45,992 bases of DNA from Acidobacteriota bacterium (GTDB lineage Bacteria > Acidobacteriota > Vicinamibacteria > Vicinamibacterales > UBA8438), in contig WTFV01000195.1 of assembly GCA_011523845.1 (NCBI GenBank), positions 1 through 45,992 on the forward strand. The letters are read 5' to 3'. Below the pieces are notes generated by a model, which saw nothing but the letters and a program-made list of their open reading frames with translations, had not been told where the DNA came from and did no database searches. The translations under genes and the position numbers were made by a program. This document shows, piece by piece, positions 40,545-45,992 of this stretch (its first letter is position 1; every line of letters starts with the position of its first letter).

Positions 40545-42415
40545 GGGGCAACGCTCCTGGTGGCGGCAGCAACGTCCGCGCGGTCCAGGTCCTGCGCCGG
40601 CAATCGCAGCATGGCGGTCGTCGTACCGTCCGGACCATGCATAAGGGACACACTCGCCGCATCGCCGCAATGAAGTTCCAACCGCCGCTCGACGTTGGCC
40701 AGCCCGAGTCCGCGGCGGCCCGCCTGACGTCGAACGTGCCGCCGCGCGCCCGTGTTGCGTACGCTGATGACCAGCTCCGAACCCTCGAGTCGCGCAGTGA
40801 TGGACACCAGCGCGCGACCGCGGCTCTCGGCGACCCCGTGTTTGATCGCATTCTCCACTAGCGGTTGCACGATGAGCGACGGAATCCGTCGGCCGCACAA
40901 CTGCTCCGGGACGTCCAACTCGATCTCAAGCCGTTCCTCGAAGCGCTCGCGCTCGATCGAGAGGTAGCAATCGATCAGCTCTCGTTCCCGGCCGAGCGTG
41001 GTGAACTCGCCTGCCGACCGCAGCACGCTTCGCAGGAGGGTCGTCAGCCGCAAGAGCGTGTCCAGCGCCCGGGGGGATTGGCTCTGTATCAGGTAGCCGA
41101 TGGTGGTCAACGCGTTGAAGAGAAAGTGGGGATTGACTTGCGCGCGCAGTGCCCGAAGCTCGGCCTCCGTCGCCAGGGTCTGTATTTCACGCTCACGCAG
41201 CACTCGTCCGTAGCGCTCCTCGGACAAGCGGAGTGCGTCGATTCGTCGAGCGGCAATCGTCGCAACGCGCTCCAGCAGGACGAGGTCGTCGGAGAGCAGG
41301 CGACGGCCGCCGGTCAGCGTTTCCACCGTGAGGACAAAATGCGGCGGCTCGACCGTCCAGACCGCGAAGGCGTTCGCCTCCAACGGCACTGACGGGTCCA
41401 GAGCGTTGCTGCGCCAGGTGACTCGGCGGGCGCTCAGCGCGGGACCCAACGTGCGGCAGATAGTGGTCAGCACCCCATCGACCGAAACGCCTCCCTGGAC
41501 ATCGACGGACACGCGATCCAGCAGCGCAGCATAGTCTGCGCGCCTGAGAACGACACGATCGACGAACACGTCGGCCGCGCGTCGGATCCACGGGAACGCC
41601 AACGAGGTGGTGCACCACAACGCCAGCAGCACGGCGACCGCGGATGGCGGGAGTGCCCCGCCGTCGACTCCCAGCGGCAACACGACCAGCGCATACGATC
41701 CGACCACCACCGCGACGACCATGATAAGCGTCAGCGCGTGCTTGAGAAACAGGTCGGCCAGCGCGAATCGATAGTCCTCGTAGAGCAAGGCGAAGGCGAG
41801 GGGGATCGATGCATGGTGTCCCAGCAGCTCCAACGTCCAGGGTTCGTTGGTGCCGTGGAATTGCGCGACGTGCAATGCCGACACGCCGAACGCAGCCAGC
41901 GCCGCCATCCACAGCGCGCGACGCTGCGTCGCCTGTCCTCGCGTCACCAGGGCGAGCGGCACGGACAGACCGAGGAGTCCGGCGGTGTTGATCGTGAGCC
42001 CGAGGGTCGACGGCAGCGGCGCCCCGACGACCGCGGTCCATCCGTGGACGACTGTGGCCAGGCCGGCGCTGCCGTAGGCCAGCACCAGCACCAGGCGTCG
42101 AAGGCATCGCGTGAGCCGGCTGTCGTCCACGGATCCCTCCGAGACGGAATGCACGACGACGGCAGCGAGCAGTCCCAGCGCCCCGTAGGAGGCGGCGGCC
42201 AGCCACGACGCCAGGAGGGGGTGCTCCAGATTCGACGCGATACGCATCGACAGCTCACCCACGTTCCACGTGAGACCGAGGAACGCGGTGACGACAGCCA
42301 GCCGGCTCTCGCTGGATTGCGTGCTCAGCACCATGGCGAGGAGCATCGCGTAGAGCGTGGCGCCGGTCAGATACCCGGCGATGTGCAACAGCGCCGGGAT
42401 GTCAACGGCCAGCAT
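40541..42415 (-). CDS. LytS-type sensor histidine kinase (His_kinase family)
   Basis: 624 residues from ATG 42415. The N-terminal third has about seven membrane helices (for example YATLYAMLLAMVL-like and LTLIMVVAVVVGSYALVVLP). A GAF-like stretch follows (about 290-390), then the kinase: phospho-acceptor His430 in LRAQVNPHFLFNALTTIGYL, N-box Asn522 in QPLVENAIKHGV, and G-box GRRGLGLANVERRLE. The regulator normally following is reduced to 13 codons here. An in-frame deleted copy of this gene lies at 45725-45925. The intact kinase could still act on the regulator at 45922. Confidence 0.92.
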   Translation of the reverse strand: MLAVDIPALLHIAGYLTGATLYAMLLAMVLSTQSSESRLAVVTAFLGLTWNVGELSMRIASNLEHPLLASWLAAASYGALGLLAAVVVHSVSEGSVDDSRLTRCLRRLVLVLAYGSAGLATVVHGWTAVVGAPLPSTLGLTINTAGLLGLSVPLALVTRGQATQRRALWMAALAAFGVSALHVAQFHGTNEPWTLELLGHHASIPLAFALLYEDYRFALADLFLKHALTLIMVVAVVVGSYALVVLPLGVDGGALPPSAVAVLLALWCTTSLAFPWIRRAADVFVDRVVLRRADYAALLDRVSVDVQGGVSVDGVLTTICRTLGPALSARRVTWRSNALDPSVPLEANAFAVWTVEPPHFVLTVETLTGGRRLLSDDLVLLERVATIAARRIDALRLSEERYGRVLREREIQTLATEAELRALRAQVNPHFLFNALTTIGYLIQSQSPRALDTLLRLTTLLRSVLRSAGEFTTLGRERELIDCYLSIERERFEERLEIELDVPEQLCGRRIPSLIVQPLVENAIKHGVAESRGRALVSITARLEGSELVISVRNTGARRHVRRQAGRRGLGLANVERRLELHCGDAASVSLMHGPDGTTTAMLRLPAQDLDRADVAAATRSVAP

Positions 42416-42485
42416 CGTCCGGCCAGTCTAACTTCGTTCTCGGTGGCGAGGGCTTCGGGCCAATCTGGCCGTCACCGGCGGACCA

Positions 42486-42675
42486 CTACTCGGTCCGCAA
42501 CGCCCGATCGGATCCCGGATCGCCGTCGAGCTCGTGGTGAAGCACCGGGGCCGATACGCCGATCACCGTCCACCAGACATCCGGTCGTCCCGCGCTCTCC
42601 CCAGTTGCAGCCGTTGGCCGATTGGATCGCGACCGGGCCGGCGCCCGTCGGGGAGCCGCTGGCTGACCACCTTCG
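42486..42675 (-). pseudogene. remnant of a second copy of the ADOP permease (3' part)
   Basis: The reverse complement of 42486-42675 matches 44992-45148 of the permease at 43074-45722 (encoding VGQRLADRLWPGQDPIGQRL and DVWWTVIGVSAPVLHHELDG) at nucleotide level. It carries a +2 shift near 42595, and then jumps to the end (VALRTE, TAG at 42488-42486), skipping about 540 bases. The fragment sits just upstream of the intact kinase, as the full permease sits before the kinase remnant on the right. Confidence 0.85.
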
Positions 42676-42717
42676 GTCTTGTGGCATAATGTCAGTTACT
42701 GATATATCAGTAACTGA
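42662..42717 (+). promoter_or_regulatory. padR promoter with 26-bp perfect palindromic operator
   Basis: GCTGAC (42662-42667) and CATAAT (42685-42690) are 17 bases apart and point to a start near 42697. A perfect inverted repeat (42692-42717) with half-site TCAGTTACTGATA covers that start. PadR-type repressors bind such dyads, so repression of padR and the permease operon by PadR itself is the likely control. Confidence 0.75.
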
Positions 42718-42732
42718 TGTGAGTGCAGCGCG

Positions 42733-43062
42733 ATGACCAAACCTGTCGACCTGGTCCAGGGAACGCTGGACCTGCTGATTCTGAAGACCATCGCGCTGGA
42801 GCCGATGCACGGCTGGGCCATCGCCCAACGTATCCGACAGATGTCGGACGATGTGCTGCAGGTCGGTCAGAGCGCGCTCTATCCGGCCTTGCACAAGCTC
42901 GAACGCCAGGGCTGGGTGACCTCCGAGTGGCGGACATCGGAGACGAACCGTCGTGCGAGGTACTACTCGCTTACCGAGGCGGGACGTGACGCGGTCGTCG
43001 ACGAGGCCGCACGATGGGAGCGCCTGTCCGCTGCGATCTCCAGCATCGTGCGCACTACCTGA
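42733..43062 (+). CDS. PadR family transcriptional regulator
   Basis: 109 residues from ATG 42733. PadR features: LVQGTLDLLILKTIALEPMH-GWAIAQRI, the helix-turn-helix with VGQSALYPALHKLERQGWVT, and the wing SEWRTSETNRRARYYSLTEAG. The short C-terminus is like the PadR-s1 group that sits before ADOP permeases. The stop overlaps an ATG (43062) in the permease frame. It probably represses its own operon via the palindrome upstream; the inducer is unknown. Confidence 0.94.
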   Translation: MTKPVDLVQGTLDLLILKTIALEPMHGWAIAQRIRQMSDDVLQVGQSALYPALHKLERQGWVTSEWRTSETNRRARYYSLTEAGRDAVVDEAARWERLSAAISSIVRTT

Positions 43063-43073
43063 TGGGGAAAACG

Positions 43074-45722
43074 ATGTCGCGCTGGTTCTACGGCATGCGA
43101 GTGGTCCTGCGCTCTCTCGTTCGCCCGCGCCGCGAGGAGGACGAGCTCGACGAGGAGTTCCAGTACCACCTCGACCGCATGATCGATGCCGGGATCGAGG
43201 CCGGTCTGACCCCGGAAGAGGCGCGCCGCGCGGCGCGCCGCGCCATGGGTCCCGTCGACAAGAGCAAGGAGGAGTGTCGCGATCTGCGCGCCACGCGGAT
43301 CATCCGGGACCTGGCCGCGGATCTCCGCTACGCGGGACGCGGCCTCCGGCGGAACCCGGGGTTTTCGGTACTGGCCGTCCTGACCCTCGGCCTCGGCATC
43401 GGCGCGAACGCCGCCATTTTCAGCGCCGTCAACAGTCTGCTGCTGCGGGATCCGCCGTTCAAGGAGCCCCATCGGCTCGTGCGCGTGACCAGCGTCCGCG
43501 GCGACGCGGACGGCGGTGCGCTGGCCGTGCCGGAGCTGGATGATCTGCTGGCGCTTCCGGTGATCGAGGACGCCGCGATGTACACCGATCAGGGCATGTA
43601 CAACGCCAGCGGCTTCGGGACACCGGAAGAGTTGCAGGCGACAGTCACGACCCACAATCTCTTTCGCGTGCTCGGGGTCGAGCCGTTCGTCGGATCGACG
43701 TTTCCCGCCAGCTTCGATCGCACCCGCAGCTTCGGACTCGTCATCAGCCACGGCCTGTGGGTGCGCAAGTTCGGCCGGGATCCGAACATCGTTGGGCGCT
43801 CGATAACGCTCGACGGCGCATCCGGCTACACGATCTACGGGGTGATGCCGCCCGCGTTCAACTTTCCGTCGCATTCCGATCTCTTCCGCAGCGCCGGTAT
43901 CACGCCCGACCCGCAGTCGTATCGGCGGCGTGACGTCCGCGAGCGGTACGTGCTCGCGCGCCTTGCGCCCGGTGTCGGTCTCGGGGGCGCGCGAGACGCC
44001 ATCGATGATCTGGCGCGCCGGCTCGAGCGCGAGTTCCCGGCCACCAATGCCGGCCTGGGCTTTCGCGTCACGCCGCTTCGCGAAATGTACTCCGGTCAGG
44101 TCCGGCCGTACGTGCTGCTGCTGTTCGGCGCCGTGGCGCTGGTCCTGACCGTCGCGTGCGCCAACGTGGCGAACCTCCTGCTGTCGCGCGCGATCGCGCG
44201 CGATCGTGAGATGGCCGTGCGCACGGCGCTCGGAGCGGGCCGATGGCGCGTCATTCGCGCGTTCCTGGCTGAGAGCATCGTTCTCGCCCTTGGCGGCGCG
44301 GTCGTGGGAGCGGTGCTGGCGCTCGCCGGCGTGCGGGTGCTGACACGGCTGGTCCCCGTCCAGCTTCCTCCGTGGATGCAGATCGAGGTGGACGTGCCCG
44401 TGGCGGCTTTTCTCATGAGTGTCGCGGTGCTGACGGCACTGGTCACCGGGCTCGTGCCGGCGGTGCGTATCGCCTCGCAGCAGCCGTACGCCGCGCTCAA
44501 GGAGGGCACGCGAGGATCGTCGGAAGGCGTCCAACACCAACTGCTGCGGACGCTGCTCGTCGTGGGCGAGGTCGCACTCGCCGTGGTCCTCGTCGCCGGC
44601 GCCAGCCTGATGCTGCAGAGCGTCTGGCGCCTCACTCTCGTCGATCGCGGGTTCGACACGGCGGACACGCTGACGTTTCGGGTCGAGCTGGGGTGGGCGG
44701 CGTACGACACGTTCGAGAAGGAGCGTGCGTTTCACGATCGCGTCGTGTCCCGGTTTCGTGAGCTGCCCGGGGTGACGGCGGTGACCTTCGACGACAACTT
44801 GCCGATGGGCGGCACACCGCGCGCGCCGGTGGCCATACGCGTCGCTCGACAGGGTCCGGACGATGAGGTCAGAAATCCGTACGTCAACCACCACTCGGTC
44901 GGACCGGACTACTTCGAAGTGATGGACATCGCCATCCGTCGGGGACGCGCCTTCGACGAGCGGGACCGATTCGACACGCTTCCAGCGGCCGTGGTCGGCC
45001 AGCGTCTCGCCGACCGGCTCTGGCCCGGTCAGGATCCAATCGGCCAACGGCTGCAACTCGAGAGCACGGGACGACCGGATGTCTGGTGGACGGTGATCGG
45101 CGTATCGGCCCCGGTGCTTCACCACGAGCTCGACGGCGATCCGGGATTCGATCTCTATCGCGCGCAGGCCCAGGTCGGGACCAGAGGCCCGTACTACGTC
45201 ATTCGCACCAGGGGCGATCCGATGGTCATCGCTCGGGCCGCGACAGCGATTGTCGGCGAGACGGATCCGAACCAGTCGTTCCTGGACGTGCAGACCTACG
45301 ACCGTCGAGTCGCGAATCGAATCTGGCAACGTCGCCTTGCCGGTGCGCTGTTCGGCAGCTTCGCGGTGCTGGCGCTCGTGCTGGCCGCCGTCGGTCTCTA
45401 CGGCGTGCTGTCGTACATCGTGAGCCAACAGACGCGCGACATCGGCGTCCGCCTGGCGCTCGGTGCGACATCCGACGGCATCGTTCGCGAGATCCTCGCC
45501 CGCGGCTTGAGACCAGCTATTGCGGGTGTCGCCGTGGGGCTCGGGCTCGTCGTCGCCTGCGGGCGTCTGATTGCCGGCATGTTGTACGAGGTCAGCCCGG
45601 TCGATCCGATGACGCTCGTGCTGGCCCCGACATTTCTGCTCGCCACTGCCGCGCTCGCATGCTACGTCCCGGCTCGCCGGGCCACACGCGTGGACCCCAT
45701 CGTGGCGTTGCGGACCGAGTAG
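43074..45722 (+). CDS. MacB/FtsX-type orphan permease with acidobacterial N-terminal prefix domain (ADOP)
   Basis: 882 residues from ATG 43074 (MSRWFYGMRVVLRSL), with GGGGA upstream; ATG 43062 overlaps the padR stop and is an alternative. The prefix domain is seen in EEDELDEEFQYHLDRMIDAG and LTPEEARRAARRAMG. Then come the usual ADOP parts: LAVLTLGLGIGANAAIFSAV, the MacB core, LTVACANVANLLLSRAIARD, MAVRTALGAGRWRVIRAFLA, a second core, and LVLAAVGLYGVLSYIVSQQT to RRATRVDPIVALRTE. PadR just upstream and kinase/regulator pieces downstream suggest envelope stress sensing or export. It is the intact partner of the remnant at 42486. Confidence 0.92.
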   Translation: MSRWFYGMRVVLRSLVRPRREEDELDEEFQYHLDRMIDAGIEAGLTPEEARRAARRAMGPVDKSKEECRDLRATRIIRDLAADLRYAGRGLRRNPGFSVLAVLTLGLGIGANAAIFSAVNSLLLRDPPFKEPHRLVRVTSVRGDADGGALAVPELDDLLALPVIEDAAMYTDQGMYNASGFGTPEELQATVTTHNLFRVLGVEPFVGSTFPASFDRTRSFGLVISHGLWVRKFGRDPNIVGRSITLDGASGYTIYGVMPPAFNFPSHSDLFRSAGITPDPQSYRRRDVRERYVLARLAPGVGLGGARDAIDDLARRLEREFPATNAGLGFRVTPLREMYSGQVRPYVLLLFGAVALVLTVACANVANLLLSRAIARDREMAVRTALGAGRWRVIRAFLAESIVLALGGAVVGAVLALAGVRVLTRLVPVQLPPWMQIEVDVPVAAFLMSVAVLTALVTGLVPAVRIASQQPYAALKEGTRGSSEGVQHQLLRTLLVVGEVALAVVLVAGASLMLQSVWRLTLVDRGFDTADTLTFRVELGWAAYDTFEKERAFHDRVVSRFRELPGVTAVTFDDNLPMGGTPRAPVAIRVARQGPDDEVRNPYVNHHSVGPDYFEVMDIAIRRGRAFDERDRFDTLPAAVVGQRLADRLWPGQDPIGQRLQLESTGRPDVWWTVIGVSAPVLHHELDGDPGFDLYRAQAQVGTRGPYYVIRTRGDPMVIARAATAIVGETDPNQSFLDVQTYDRRVANRIWQRRLAGALFGSFAVLALVLAAVGLYGVLSYIVSQQTRDIGVRLALGATSDGIVREILARGLRPAIAGVAVGLGLVVACGRLIAGMLYEVSPVDPMTLVLAPTFLLATAALACYVPARRATRVDPIVALRTE

Positions 45723-45724
45723 TC

Positions 45725-45925
45725 ATGGTCGTCGCGGTGGTGGTCGGATCGTACGCGCTGGTCGTGTTGCCGCTGGGAGTCGACAGCGGGGCACTTCCAC
45801 CATTCGCGGTCGCCGTGCTGCTGGCGTTGTGGTGCACCACCTCGACGACCGCCATGCTGCGATCGCCGGCGTACGAGCTGGAGCGCGCGGACGTTGCGGC
45901 CACCACCAGGAGCGTTGCCCCATGA
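45725..45925 (+). pseudogene. internally deleted copy of the LytS-type kinase
   Basis: An open frame of 66 codons begins 2 bases after the permease stop. The first 40 residues (MVVAVVVGSYALVVLPLGVD and on to LLALWCTTS) match residues 232-271 of the kinase at 40541-42415, and the last part (TTAMLRSPAYELERADVAAT, TRSVAP) matches its residues about 599-624. About 327 codons between are missing, as are the first 231. The DNA is near-identical in the matching parts. The catalytic domain is gone, but translation still leads into the next ATG (ATGA). Confidence 0.88.
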
Positions 45926-45992
45926 GTTCTCGGGCCCTGCGGGTCGTAGTCGCCGACGATGAACGTCCTGCTCGCGCGTTTCTGGTGGACCT
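45922..45992 (+). CDS. response regulator, N-terminal part (cut by window edge)
   Basis: ATG 45922 overlaps the stop of the kinase remnant. The 23 visible codons (MSSRALRVVVADDERPARAF, LVD) are the start of a receiver domain: VVVADDERPAR has the acidic pair Asp12-Asp13 and Glu14 of LytTR-type regulators, which partner LytS kinases. The DNA-binding domain lies beyond the window. The first 13 codons recur at 40544 as a remnant. Confidence 0.8.
   Translation, partial: MSSRALRVVVADDERPARAFLVD

Overview
The window is GC-rich DNA from a single bacterial chromosome, most likely an Acidobacteriota genome of the Vicinamibacteria type. The evidence is several large MacB/FtsX-type orphan permeases (one with the acidobacterial N-terminal prefix domain behind a PadR regulator), a CarboxypepD-reg/OAR-type TonB-dependent receptor, exported PQQ-like and LVIVD beta-propellers, and expanded families of secreted proteins of unknown function. 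This assignment is inferred from gene content. I saw no rRNA, tRNA, CRISPR array, integrase or transposase.

Layout. Bases 1-3659 (minus) hold a translationally coupled cassette, AAA ATPase - Uma2 nuclease - AAA ATPase - HNH nuclease, cut by the left edge. The last two genes resemble the ATPase/HNH pair of Septu (PtuAB) anti-phage systems; the ATPase-Uma2 arm in front is extra. A two-gene ABC-2 exporter follows (4160-5862), then an RHH/PIN toxin-antitoxin pair and a DUF2283 pair. Two exported propellers occupy 7048-9431.

Bases 9.8-22.4 kb (mostly plus) are a secretion island. It carries five full paralogues and one decayed remnant of an uncharacterised exported family (signature YACHEGN), a lipoprotein that is a stand-alone peptidase prodomain, a spondin-domain protein, a subtilisin-like peptidase with Glu where His is expected, a second PQQ-type propeller and an exported double carboxymuconolactone-decarboxylase-like protein. 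Bases 22.6-26.2 kb hold an RHH/MazF pair whose promoter box matches that of the first TA pair, a Tat-exported SMP-30 lactonase-like protein, and two permease genes that both appear to have lost their middle third in frame.

Bases 26.3-37.4 kb (minus) read as a metal-chelate uptake locus: frameshifted TonB receptor, FepC-like ATPase, lipoprotein binding protein, FecCD-type permease and a small exported Cys/His-rich protein. A Tat-exported amidohydrolase and an orphan FtsX permease lie downstream. From 38 to 46 kb lies a rearranged region around a PadR regulator with a 26-bp perfect palindromic operator. An operon of FtsX permease, LytS-type kinase and response regulator is present twice, head to head, and the copies have decayed in complementary fashion: left keeps only the kinase, right keeps the permease and the start of the regulator (cut by the right edge).

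The strongest candidates for something undescribed are the four-gene nuclease/ATPase cassette, the YACHEGN family with its prodomain/peptidase/spondin neighbours, and the reciprocally decayed inverted duplication.
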